Source: Glutinoglossum americanum (Eukaryota > Ascomycota > Geoglossomycetes > Geoglossales > Geoglossaceae). From it: a stretch of 48,205 nt of DNA. The first letter of the stretch is position 1. Each line of letters begins with the position of its first letter. Below are positions 1 to 10,556 of the stretch, piece by piece. The notes below the pieces were generated by a model. It was not told the DNA's origin. It did no database searches and worked only from the letters and a program-made list of their open reading frames with translations. Position numbers and translations under genes: made by a program. Where the stretch lies: the NCBI GenBank assembly GCA_020080175.1, contig JAGHQL010000191.1, positions 1 through 48,205 of the forward strand. The letters run 5' to 3'.

Positions 1-53
1 GACGCCCGCGGCACCCAACCTTCGCGGCCCAGCTTATATAAGCAGCCGTCACA
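1..53 (+). repeat. 3' end of an LTR (family B), cut by the window edge
   Basis: The first 53 bases match the last part of the repeat at 26,758-27,474, including the TATA-like motif AGCTTATATAAGCAGCC. They end in TCACA, where the other copy has TCATA, which fits a C-to-T change in CpA context. Directly after the end, the sequence switches to a reversed copy of LTR family A, so family B inserted into family A here. The rest of the element lies outside the window. Confidence 0.65.
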
Positions 54-550
54 CTCGGCCATTATGCGTTTGCTATCATATATATATATGACCTACTGGC
101 CTCCCACTTGAAAGTTAGCAATCAGTTTTTTACATTTTCTGCCTACTAGAATCAAGTCTATCTCACCTGCTATATATTCTAAGTCAGACTGATGTATAGT
201 CATCCTCAAACTATTGAATCAACCTATTAGTCCTTATATATCTAAGTCTTATCTACATGTAAGTCAAGTAGCTAACCATTGTTGTTGCTATGAGGTGTGA
301 TATTATACTATTATTGAACCTTCCGAAAACTCTTAGTATTGAAGTACCTTTATGTCACCTTGATATTGAGAGTTCTCATACTATTAAATCAATCTATTAG
401 TTCTCATATATCTAAACCTTACCTAGATATAAACTAGTTAACTAGCCAGCATTATTGCTACAAGGTATGACATCATACTATTATTGAATCTTTCAAGAGC
501 TCTTAACATTGATGTATCTTTATATCATCTTAGTATCGAGAGTTCTTACA
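54..550 (-). repeat. Degraded LTR family A, reverse orientation, with internal duplication
   Basis: Read on the minus strand from 550, this begins TGTAAGAACTCTCGATAC and matches the solo LTRs at 897, 1,513, 25,836 and 28,391. The first third of the LTR appears twice in tandem (roughly 205-378 and 379-550), either by local duplication or because one copy landed in another. Its far end is cut by LTR family B at the window start. It is very AT-rich and RIP-like. It is a non-coding fossil. Confidence 0.65.
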
Positions 551-891
551 TAGCATAACTAAAAGTTATTTAATTCTTATATGACTTTATAGAATAATTC
601 TTTAGTATATATACTTTAAATTTGAAATTATTAAAATACAATAAGTTATACTTAATATTTTGTATATTATTCTTTTACTTTCTTTACTTTATAAACTCTA
701 TTAAACTTATAAAGTAATCCTCTGATATTACTTTTTAAGCTTCCTACTAAGTTGCTAAAAACTTGTTCTTAATCTTTTGATTATTATCAGTAGGTTTTAA
801 AAGCTCAAAATAATGTTTATAAATTTAAGTCTTCAGTTATGCTCAAATATAATTAATTAAATTAAAATCTAGTGAATATAAAAGCTATTTC
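551..891. other. AT-rich sequence without recognisable genes
   Basis: About 340 bases of A/T-dominated sequence with long T and A runs and no ORF of note. The base composition is like neighbouring RIP-degraded repeats, so it is probably an older repeat beyond recognition. I see no gene or motif here. Confidence 0.6.
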
Positions 892-896
892 ATAAC

Positions 897-1370
897 TATA
901 AGAACTCTTGATACCAAGATAACATGAAGGTACTCTGACATTAAGAGTTTTCAAGAGGTTCGATAATAGTATAATATTATATCCTACAGTGATGATGATG
1001 ACTGGCTAACTGGTCTGCATCTAGGTAAGGTTTAGATGTATAGGGTTAATAGATTGACTTAATAGTTTGATAGTTTAAAAATAACTAAATATCAACTCAG
1101 TTTAAAATATAAAGTAAGTGTAATAAACTTGATTCTAGTAGGTTGGAGATGTAAAAGAATTAATTATTAATCTTCAGTGGGAGGCTAGTAAGCCACTTAT
1201 ATATATGATAAGTATTTAATAATGAAATAGATATTATAAGGCAATAAAGATATATACTTACAAAATCTATATAATCATATAGGTAAGTTGTTGTTTGCAT
1301 AACCCAAGCTAGTTACCCAACTGTGAAGACCTAAATGGCCTTACTAAATAACTGACTATAAGTTATAACA
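897..1370 (+). repeat. Solo LTR, family A, TSD ATAAC
   Basis: A 474-bp copy of LTR family A, starting TATAAGAACTC (consensus TGTAAG) and ending TTATAACA. It is flanked by a perfect 5-bp duplication ATAAC at 892-896 and 1,371-1,375. It aligns along its length with 28,391-28,862, with mostly C-to-T and G-to-A differences, so it is an old and heavily RIP-affected fossil. No internal coding region remains, as expected after recombination between two LTRs. Confidence 0.85.
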
Positions 1371-1512
1371 ATAACTATAATTCCCTGTTCCACAAACTAT
1401 ATTTTAATAATCTTAACAATATGAATTCTAGTATTGTTTTATATAAATTCTAAATTCAGTTTCTATAATATTAGTAATATATTTTCTAAAACTGTAAGAT
1501 AAACTACTAAAG

Positions 1513-1969
1513 TGTAAGAACTCTTGATACTAAGGCAACATGAAGGTACTTTAATGTTGAGAGCTCTTAGGAGGTTTGATAATAGTGTGACGATGATAGC
1601 TGGCTGACTAGTCTATATCTAGATAAGATTTAAATATATAAGAACTAATAGATTGACTTAGTAGTTCAATAGTTCAAGGATGACTAAATATTAGTCTAGT
1701 TTAGAATATAGAATAAGTAAAATAAACTTGATTATAGTAAGTAAATAATATAAAAGAACTAATTATTGATCTGTAGTAGAAGGCTAGTAAGCTACTTATA
1801 TATATAACAGGTATTTAATAATAGACTAAACCTTATAAGGTAATAAGAATGTATGCTTGTAGAATCTATATAATTATATAGACGAGTTGCTATTTGTATA
1901 ACCTGAGCTAGTTACCTAGCCATGGAGGCCTAAATAGCCTTATTGAGTAACTGACTATAAGTTATAATA
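1513..1969 (+). repeat. Solo LTR, family A, TSD TAAAG
   Basis: A 457-bp family A LTR starting TGTAAGAACTC and ending TTATAATA. It is bounded by perfect 5-bp duplications TAAAG at 1,508-1,512 and 1,970-1,974. It is AT-rich and about as degraded as the copy at 897-1,370, which suggests a similar age. Confidence 0.85.
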
Positions 1970-1974
1970 TAAAG

Positions 1975-2422
1975 TAACTCTTTCTTACTTTGAATCTGGA
2001 TCATCAAACATAAATACAAGCTCTGATTACTTTTTAGTTTCAAATGTATTTCAAACTATTAATAATACTTCTTTACCTTTTTTGTAAAACTAAATAAATT
2101 TTTTTCCTATTTTTGTAAAGGTGTATGAAAAACTCATTCTTACTTTTGTCCAACTCTAAACTTAACACTATATTTATCTAATCAAATATATTTTTTTTAC
2201 TTTTTAAATTCCTAATATTTTCTTTCTTTATACTATCGATAGCATTCTTTAATATATTGTTTAGTTAAAATAAAAATTTTTTAACTAATTACTTTTTTAT
2301 TTCTTGTTTTTTAAGGAAGTGAGTAATTATTTAATCATTATATTCAAAACCAAGCTCTTATTTAACTTGTACATATGTAGCTTTGATATTTTATCTACAA
2401 AATTATATTATATTATATTTTG
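1975..2422. other. AT-rich sequence without recognisable genes
   Basis: About 450 bases of very AT-rich sequence with poly-T and poly-A runs between the solo LTR and the MITE. It has no coding potential or recognisable motif and is probably RIP-degraded repeat DNA. Confidence 0.6.
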
Positions 2423-2424
2423 TA

Positions 2425-2613
2425 ACGTGGTTTATCAGTAAGCGACGAATATCAGTGAGCGACGAACCTTGTACCACCACACCAAAATTTGTATGCGGGG
2501 GTACTTTTTCTGGAAAAAGAAAGTTGTCGCGGAAGTACCCCCACATACAAATTTTGGTGTGGTGTACAAGGTTTGTCGCTCACTGATATTCGTCGCTTAC
2601 TGATAAACCACGT
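2425..2613. mobile_element. Palindromic MITE with about 82-bp terminal inverted repeats, TA TSD
   Basis: A 189-bp element made almost entirely of two inverted arms of about 82 bp, starting ACGTGGTTTATCAGTAAGC, around a short non-palindromic centre near 2,508-2,530. It is flanked by TA on both sides (2,423-2,424 and 2,614-2,615), as for Tc1/mariner/pogo-type elements. Each arm holds a 16-bp motif twice (ATCAGTRAGCGACGAA). The arms differ at only a few positions. It has normal GC although it sits in AT-rich RIPped DNA. It carries no transposase, so it would have to be moved in trans, and its autonomous partner is not visible here. Confidence 0.9.
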
Positions 2614-2615
2614 TA

Positions 2616-3738
2616 AGTCTGTCAAACTTAGAAGGATAGTTACTTTAAGGTAAAGAGTTACTTTTAGGACAGACAGGCAAAAGTTTTATAGTGAATCAGA
2701 TAGTTAACTTTGGTGTTTAAATAAGGCATAAAATCTTACAATTTGAAATACTTGCAAGATGTATTCCTTCCATTACTACATGTTTGTGAGGTAACAATTC
2801 TTTTTTAGAGGTTTTCTTCTGTTTTAAGACACATGCATTAGTACTTTTTGGAGCAAGGGTGGTGCGTGGCATTGGATTGCAAGTATGTGTAGAAGATATT
2901 GTGTTCAGAAGACTCATTATAAATTGAGCGCATTCGCGAAAACTTTTGTCGGGGTACTGTATCTTTAGTTAAATTTAGCGAGTCTTTAACTGAGTTTAGG
3001 TAGTTGAAGCCTAATAAATACCTAACACAACCCCTAAACGAATCGGACATGACTTTTGTAGCATGCCTCTATACAGTGGCTTACGGGACGTTTTTACTAC
3101 CATAAGGAAAATCCACCCTAAGACCAATTTTTTCTCTACAAGGCTAGTAGGCTTTGAAGGCTTTGTTGCATCAGTCCATAACGCGAACCCAATTGCATCA
3201 TCAATTATAGTATTCTGAAGACCTAGAATGTCTCACTATGAATCCGATACTGCTCTAGCGACGCAGGCTCTGACAATTTTCAAAACCCCAAAACAAGAAA
3301 TCGGAGCCTAAGCAAAGCCAGCAGCGGCTTTCAACCCAATCGCTTGTTCTTCCAACGTTGATCTGCTGAACAAAGTTGATATGCTAGATATTTGAACTAA
3401 GCCTAAGCCGAATACATATATTGGGTTCACATTATCTTCCGTATATTGTCCGGCGTTTTGTCAAGCATTTGTTGGATTTGATATAATGCTGGACGTTGAA
3501 GTCTTAGTCATGTCGAAAGGGGTAGGATGCCCCCTTATTGGTGTGCGAAGTACGATAGAAATCTGGCTTTTTGCTGGCGCTCACTTCACCCAGTTGGCGC
3601 CGCTTTAAATGGCGAGGCGGGTGAGCTGGACGCAAGCACACCCGACCACTTCAACCTCCACTCTTCTGGCATCCAATGTTAGTGTTGGAAATAGGACCAG
3701 TGAGTTCCAGGTAGGAAATCAGCCCAGAGTTGGGGAAA
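2616..3738. other. Unrecognised intergenic region, originally upstream of the Ras-like gene
   Basis: About 1.1 kb with two short overlapping minus-strand ORFs (66 and 70 codons at 2,717-3,050) that I do not recognise. They lack features that separate them from chance. The right end (about 3,500-3,738) was contiguous with 8,629 before the Copia insertion. It is therefore probably part of the native promoter of the Ras-like gene. Confidence 0.5.
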
Positions 3739-3743
3739 TATAT

Positions 3744-4074
3744 TATTGTAGGCTATGGCAATTCTCGCGGTATGGTGGAGGAGTTCGGTATGAATGACGT
3801 CACTAGACGTCGTTGCGAGGGCACGAATATGTAGGCACACAATTGTATGTAGAATCAATTCAATTGACTATTTTACGACTGCTGTAACGACTGGCTATTC
3901 TACATGGTGCATCCGGGCACCTTATATGTGTCTTCGGGGTCGCGCCCCTCGGGCGCAAATAGGGGCAACCTAAAACACGTTGCTCCTATTCCGTGTTCCG
4001 GGTGTCGTGGCCCGCCTTCCTGCGACAACGCCACATTAATGCCGTTCCAGCGGCCGCGCAGCATATCCACAACA
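3744..4074 (-). repeat. 3' LTR of the Copia element
   Basis: A 331-bp LTR, the downstream one in element sense. The internal side (4,075 onward) reads AAGTGGGAG on the minus strand, a short polypurine tract as expected for plus-strand priming. It is near-identical to 8,301-8,623 and clearly related to the solo LTR at 37,256-37,584. Confidence 0.9.
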
Positions 4075-7000
4075 CTCCCACTTGCTGGGTGCCGCTAGAT
4101 ATGAATTATACAGCCTAATAGAGGCCGTATGCTCGTCAGTGAGCCACAAGCCGGCTCTTTGGCAGCGCCTTTGTAAGGCCGTCTGCCAACATATGCTCCG
4201 TAGGCATGTAATCTGATGTAACAATGCCTCTAGCAATTAGATCCCGTACGTGATGGTAGCATACATCAATGGCCTTCATACAGCCATGATGCTCGGGGTC
4301 TTATACAATCGTGAGGCATGCTTAATTGTCGCCATATAATAGAATTGCCTCGTTTTCAAGGTAATTCTTGCGTTCCATGTCCAAACACAGCTGCCGCAAC
4401 CATGCGGCTTCCTTCGCGGCCTCGCTGTAGGCCACATACTCCGCTTCCGTAGTCGAAGAAGTTACCAGAGGTTGCTTCTTGCTTGCCCAATCGATAGCAC
4501 CGCCGGCGAGCACAAACAAGCGCCTGACTGTGCTTTTTCTCGTAATATCTTCAGCATAGTCGCTATCCGAGTAGCCGACTAGCTTCGGGTCTTCTTCTTG
4601 CGTATTGCTATAATGCAATGCTACCATTTTTGTACCCTTTAGGTAGCGTAATAGATGCTTTGCAGCTTTCCAATGTGCTTCCGTGGTGTCATAGTTGAAT
4701 TGTGATAGCCGTCCTACCACGAATGCTATGTCCGGCCAGGTGCCTAGCATAATCCACATAAGCTTGCCAACTAGGTGTTGGTATTGCTCTAGGTCCCAGC
4801 GCGGATCGCTGTCTTGCGCCGGAACTAACTTCTGACCCGGTTGGAGTGGTGTTGTTACCGGCGAGCAGTTTTCCATACCGAACTCTCGCAGCATAGCGTC
4901 AACGTAGTCTTCTTGACTAATTGTAATGGACCCGTTAGGTCCACGAGATATCGCCATTCCGAGGAGGTTCTTACATTCTCCTAGGTCTTTCATGTCGAAT
5001 TCGCTGCTGAGCATCTTTTTGGCCTCGTTTATGGCCTTCAAGTCCTTTGGACCGGCTAATACAAGGTCATCTACATATGCTGCGATTAATACTTTCCCGT
5101 TGTAGTATAGTCCATAGTCCGACAGTAGCTGCTTGTATCCATTGACCACTAAATGGTCCCGTAGCTTCTGGTTCCACACTCGTGCTGATTGCTTGAGTCC
5201 ATATAGACTTTTTAACAGTCGGAGGACCTTACCGTGACTATCGTAGCCCTTCGGTGCCTCCATAAAAATCTTCTCGTCAAGATCGCCAGCCAGGTAGGCC
5301 GACTTGACGTCTTTCTGATGCACAGCTAGGTCCTTGAGTGTTGCCATTGCTAGCAGTAGCCGTATGCTCGCCATTCGAACTGTTGGCACAAAGGTTTGCG
5401 TGTAGTCCACACCGTATTGTTGTGAGAACCCCCTAGCTACTATTCTAGCCTTAAGGCGGTCCAGAGAGCCATCGGGGTGCTTTTTAACTTTGAACACCCA
5501 TTTCGACGTAATCATTTTCCGGCCGTATGGTAGGTCTTCTAACCTCTATGTTCCATTGATATTGAGTGAGTGCAACTCGTCACAAATTGCTGCCTCCCAC
5601 TGCTTGCCGTAGATTGTGTCTCCTACTGCTTCTGAGTAGGTCTTGGGTTCTATTATGCTCGGAATCGCAGAATTGGTACTATCTAGTGCCTTCCAGGTTT
5701 TTTGTCGGATTCTGGTACCTCGCCGAACTACCTGTATGTCTGGAGCATTGTTGGATTCAGCCTCGAGCTGCCTATCCACTTTTTCTTGCTCGCCGGTTGC
5801 TGCTAGCACTTCGTGCATTCGCGCGCTCGACTCAGGGGTTACCCCTGAACCCCCCCTTGAGTGTGGGACTGCAGCATTCTTGCTATTCTGCATAGCTTCT
5901 TGATTTGCTAGGTTTTTTACTTCGTAGTTCGTAAATTCGCCATGGTTCTCCTTTTCCATGGGTTCTTCGTTGTCCGGCAGGTTGGGTAGGCTAGCTGCTC
6001 TTGTAGCCCTGTTTTCGGTGAAGTCAACATGTGTAGCGATGACGATCTTATTGTCTTCCGGGTCCTATAGACGGTAATGGGTAGTTGTATCACCATATCC
6101 TAACATAATGCATTTTTTACTGTTCTCTCCGAGCTTATTGTCACGCCGTACCTTTGGAGTCATGCTGTAGGCATCGTAGCCGAAAGCTCGTAAATGAGCC
6201 AGATCTGACTTCTTGCCCGTCCACAGCTCCTCAGGGGTTTGCTCCTCACCTCGTACGGGAGCTCTGTTTCGTAAGTAGGCCACTGTTTGGATTACTTCCG
6301 GCCATAAACTGTACGGCAGCCTCGAGTCGTTTATCATAGTCTTTGTTTTTTCAATGATAGTCCTGTTGACTCGTTCGGCCACGCCGTTTTGCTTAGGGGT
6401 ATACGGCGCCATTAATTCCATATGGCCGCCATGCCCCTTAATGCATCCCAAAAGTATTTTTAGTTCAGGAGCATTATCACATCGAATTGCCATGACCTTG
6501 TGCCCGCTCTGGGCCTCCGTCTGGCATTGCCACTCCTGAAAGATGCTCGTGGCGTTGCTTTTTGCCTCCGTAGTATATACCCAAGTTTTTCTGGAGTAGT
6601 CGTCCATAATTGTGAGCATATAGCGCTCACCTCGTAGTCCCCGGATCTTGTATGGGCCCCAGAAGTCCATATGCACTCGCTCGAGTGGCTTCGTAGCATG
6701 CTTGGCAACCTTGTAGAAACTCCGTCGGTGTTGTTTGCCGTATATGCATGGCTCGCAGGGCTGCTCGTCCCGTTTGGGCCTCAGGGCCATTCCAGTGACT
6801 GCTCTAGCCACTCCGTTTAGTTGCCCGTACCCAATATGGCCTAGTCTCCTGTGCCAGAGCTCTTGTGGCTCTGTTTTTTCTTGTTTTTTCGTCGTTTTAG
6901 GCTCTTGGGCCTCTGCCGGCCCCGTAAACAGTGCTGTAGGCACTTCATTAGCCCCTATATATGACCCGAGGGCATACAGTCGCCCTACAAGGTGCACGCT

Positions 7001-8285
7001 GGCAACCGTCTTATCATTTCGAGCCAGAATTATGCTTCCGCCCATTTTTGCCATAGTAATTCCTCGGTCTTCAAGCTGTCCCATTGACACGAGGTTGTTA
7101 GCTATGCCCGGAGCATGCCACACATTATGAAGCATTAATCCGTTACTTCGTGGGACTTCTACGTCCCCTCGGCCTACTATTGTGAGTTGCTGCCCATTGG
7201 CAACTTCAACTCGCTACCCCTTTATGGGTGTATAGCTCACAAAATGCCTCTTCGAGCCGGTTACATGGTTGCTAGCACCTGAGTCGATCAGCCAGGTGTT
7301 CTGTGGCATTTTTCCAGACGGTTCATGCGTAGCTAGCATTTTTTCGAGTTGCTCTGAGTCGAATGCTATGCTAGCCTTGCTGTCGGTGCTGGTATTATCG
7401 TCACCATTACCATTATTGCCGGAATTCTTCCTTTGCTCCCGTTTCCATATGGTACAGTCTCTCTGGATGTGTCCTGCCCTCTTGCACCGGAAGCACTCCC
7501 GGGTCTCGGTTTGGCCCCCTTTTCTGAAGCCCTTCTTGCCCGGTCTCGTGGCAGTGCTCATGGCTGTGCCTTGCTGCTTCTGAACGTTTTCTCGACGTAG
7601 TTCCTCATGCCGTAGTCTTTTTACGGCCTCATCGTATGTCAGGTCCGGCGTAGCTTGCATGTGTGTGACCATATGGTTATATTCACTTAGTAATGCGTTG
7701 AGAAGCAAGCATATCTTAAATTGCTTCCAACGCTGTTCCGGATCCTGGTGTTTAACATTCTCGATTTCATACCAATGCTCTTCTAGCTTCTCGTTGAGCT
7801 CCTGGATGCTCGCGGCACCGTTTGCATGCAGTTGCATCACCTGGACCATAATGTAGTAGAATGCTTGGTCGCCTGTAGGCCTGTGGATGTCCCGTAGCTT
7901 TTTCCAGGCCTCCGTGGCGTTCTTAATGCTCCAGATTGCTTGGTATTCTGAATCCTCGAGTGAGCCGGCAATTATAACCAATGCTATACCATTTAACTTC
8001 CTCCATTCGAGCTTTTCTGCCAACGTTACTCTGTCTCCGCTGGGCTCCCTTTCTTCACCGCTAACGATGTCCCAGACGCCTTGGATTTGGAGTAGTATTT
8101 CCGTTTTTGGCTCCCAATTGGCGAAGTTCTTCTTGTTGAGTCGTGGTTGTGTGTAGGTCAAGCGTAGACCTTCAAACGTGCTTGCTCGCATTTCCGTTGC
8201 AGCGGTCGAGGTGCTCTGTGAAGAGCTGCTGAAGGCCTCTCCCGTCGATCCTGGACCGCGGGCAGCCATTCCTCGAGTCCTAACT

Positions 8286-8300
8286 CCCGGGCTCATAACC
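8286..8300 (-). other. Copia primer-binding site matching initiator tRNA-Met anticodon stem-loop
   Basis: The plus strand next to the 5' LTR reads CCCGGGCTCATAACC. This closely matches the anticodon arm of eukaryotic initiator tRNA-Met (GGGCTCATAACC). Drosophila copia is known to prime from an internal fragment of this tRNA cleaved in the anticodon loop, and this site fits that mode. The presumed gag start codon (8,294-8,296) is the complement of the CAT anticodon in this site. Confidence 0.7.
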
Positions 8301-8623
8301 TATTGTAGGCTATGGCGATTCTCGCGGTATGGTAGAGGAGTTCGGTATGGATGACGTCACTAGACGTCGTTGCGAGGGCACGAATACGTAGGCACACAAT
8401 TGTATGTAGAATCAATTCAATTGACTATTTTACGACTGCTGTAACGACTGGCTATTCTACATGGTGCATCTGGGCACCTTATATGTGTCTTCGGGGTCAC
8501 GCCCCTCGGGCGCAAATAGGGGCAACCTAAAACACGTTGCTCCTATTCCGTGTTCCGGGTGTCGTGGCCCGCGACAACGCCACATTAATGCCGTTCCAGC
8601 GGCCGCGCAGCATATCCACAACA
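8301..8623 (-). repeat. 5' LTR of the Copia element
   Basis: A 323-bp LTR, upstream in element sense. It lies 70 bp from the start codon of the Ras-like gene and points away from it. Any promoter in it would fire leftward into the element, unless it is bidirectional. Confidence 0.9.
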
Positions 8624-8693
8624 TATATACCTATAACCTCCATATAAAGGACGGCTGTGTATGCAATGCCCACAGGAGGCGGTTGCCTGAAAG

Positions 8694-9265
8694 ATGATGC
8701 TATACAAATTGGTTGTTCTCGGAGAAAAAGGTGTAGGGAAAACGGAGCTGACAATTCAGGTTGGTCATTCTTATGGCCCCCACCTACCTAGCTAACCAAT
8801 TTGTAGCTTTGTTTGAACCATCTTGTCGAAACATACGATCCTACTATAGAGGGCTCTTACCGAAAACAGGTTGTCATCGATGGCGAATCGTGTATGCTGG
8901 AAGTCCTCGATACGGCGGGCCAAGATGAATACGCCGCGCTACGAAACCGGTGGGTCAGAGATGCCGAGGGATTTGTGATAGTCTTTTCCATTACAGACCG
9001 TTCGTCATTTGATCGCGTTGTAAAGTTCCACAATCAGATTCGATCAGTCAAAGAGGTCCAAGGGACTATCTCGAATTATTCGGCCATGTTGGCAGGCAAC
9101 AACTCACATCAAGTCACTAAACGAGAAGTCTCTACTCAAGAAGGCATTGCACTTGCCCGAGAATTGGGATGCGAGTTCGTGGAATGTTCAGTCAAGAACT
9201 GCATAAACGTTGAAAGAGCATTCTACGACGTTGTCAGACTCTTACGACGAATGAGGACTCAGTAA
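8694..9265 (+). CDS. Ras-like small GTPase, divergent paralogue (2 exons)
   Basis: Exons are 8,694-8,759 and 8,807-9,265, with a 47-bp intron (GTTGGT...GCTAAC...TAG). They give about 174 residues. Exon 1 encodes the P-loop GEKGVGKT and exon 2 continues LCLNHLVETYDPTIE, as in fungal Ras. Switch II DTAGQD is kept with its Gln. Unlike true Ras, the G4 motif NKxD reads NNSH, the G5 SAK reads SVK, and the protein ends RRMRTQ with no hypervariable tail or CAAX box. Guanine specificity and membrane anchoring by prenylation are therefore doubtful. A second ATG at 8,697 could also be used. It is probably a duplicated Ras gene that is decaying or has changed function. The Copia insertion cuts its promoter 70 bp upstream of the start codon. 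Confidence 0.82.
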
Positions 9266-9324
9266 AGGCTTGTACGGAATGGTTCTTTTCTAGCTTCATT
9301 CTGGCTACTGGAACAGTTATCAGC

Positions 9325-10392
9325 GAGGATTCAAACTCACACATGATTCTACCGCTTCCAGGTCACAATGTGAATTCATCCAAGTAATGACCAAGATTGA
9401 GAAACACACCACCCCAACTAGCTCTGGAGTCAGCAACAGGATTCCTGGATCCAAAATTAGAGGGAAACAGATCAGTCCAGTTTAATTTCGTAATGATAGA
9501 GAGATCCGTCGTGGTCCTCGGAAGATAAGCTCGACTACTGGCAAGAAGTTCTAGGCTCTTATCAGATTCAAGGCAGGTATGCCTGGCAGCCGTTTTCTTC
9601 ATTGCTTCAAGATCGGCAGGTTCTATTTGGACTGATTCGGGCAGTGGAGGCGGCAGATCAGGATCTTTGAAACTACCTGCGACATACATGTCTCCTTGGA
9701 ATGTTGAGAAATGTGTATTTTCATCAGCAAGTGCCGGAGCCGGGAAGACTTGCTCACAGTCTCTATTATCTCCTGGATTCCACTTTGGATTGCGTATTCA
9801 TAGCCAGTTCTGCGCCGGCTGCTTCTGAGCCATAGGGATGCGACATCGAGTATGAGGAAATAGCTGAGAACACTTTGTCCGACCAAGAGCCCGCAGATAT
9901 GACAAGATTAAGACAAGGGAGGCGTAGTAAATTAGGTGCTCCTTCTTTCCTGATATCCACATGGGTAGGGCTTGCCTGATTCTCGTCCGTATGTGTCTGA
10001 AGAGCCACGGAACTGCGCAGGAATTTGACTCCAAAGTGCTTGCACTTATCACGCAGAATCTCAGCGGGTCGCCGTTATAGATTAGAGATGGCTAAATAAT
10101 CTTTCACATGCTAGACTTACAGTCGTGTTGCATGAACTTCGTCAGCGGTCAGTGCCGCCTGTCATCCTGAAGAGATTTTTAGCTAATTTGGTAGCATCGG
10201 CAGATCCTCTGGTTCCTTTACGGGAAAGGGTAGTCTTGGATTAGATGGATCATAGCCGTTCGAAAAGACAGCATGGATGCTGAGGCCGCTGAACCTATAC
10301 TTCTCACCATTGTTCTCTGCAGCGAGAAGCCTGTGGAGCTTGTAGGAGAGTCGTGCTAGAGGCATCACGTCGTCCTGGAATCCGAAACCACC
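9325..10392 (-). pseudogene. FAD-dependent oxidoreductase (DAO superfamily), C-terminal part
   Basis: Read from 10,392 leftward, the sequence gives GGFGFQDDVMPLARLSYKLH, then LTADEVHATRL, LVISAGSWSDKVFS, MYVAG and finally GVFLNLGH and PGSGRIM. This is the order of the middle and C-terminal part of fungal TDA3-like FAD oxidoreductases. A GTAAGT intron-like donor follows ATRL. Two in-frame stops (10,183-10,185 TAG and 10,162-10,164 TGA) sit where Trp would fit, as RIP would produce from TGG. At least one frameshift lies near 9.9 kb. The N-terminal Rossmann part is missing here and found inverted at 10,557. Family assignment is from motif recall, not alignment. Confidence 0.65.
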
Positions 10393-10556
10393 TATATCAA
10401 ATTTATCTAGTCTGTAGGTCTACTGACATCACTGGCAGGGGTGATCAGATACTGAGTTTGTTGGACGCGTTTATTGTTTATAATTTCATTTCGTGGCTCT
10501 GACAACATTGTCCCCCACTTTACTCCGGAATATTGCGCTTCTATCCCAAAAGTGCA

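Larger units (their letters stand above)
3744..8623 (-). mobile_element. Full-length Ty1/Copia retrotransposon, young fossil, TSD TATAT
   Basis: A 4,880-bp element with LTRs at 3,744-4,074 and 8,301-8,623 and a perfect TATAT duplication (3,739-3,743 and 8,624-8,628). In element sense the LTRs run TGTTGTGG...ACAATA. The order is Copia-type: Gag with a CCHC knuckle (CFRCKRAGHIQRDC) and protease (LIDSGASNH) about 8.3-7.2 kb, integrase about 7.1-6.1 kb, then reverse transcriptase (YVDDLV) and RNase H about 6.0-4.3 kb. The reading frame is open in a few large blocks, so it looks broken, with perhaps three breaks. LTRs differ by about six transitions plus one 8-bp indel by eye, so insertion was fairly recent with light RIP. 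Confidence 0.93.

Noticed and set aside
2383-2586. A 67-codon ORF across the MITE
   Set aside because: It reads through the MITE arm and AT-rich DNA, and the palindrome explains the sequence.
5566-5903. Plus-strand ORFs within the Copia element
   Set aside because: They are antisense shadows of the pol region, with no intron signals or recognisable domains.
9259-9360. A possible third exon giving the Ras-like protein a CAAX tail
   Set aside because: A GTAAAG follows the last codon, but no branch point plus acceptor leads to a Cys-aliphatic-aliphatic-X end.
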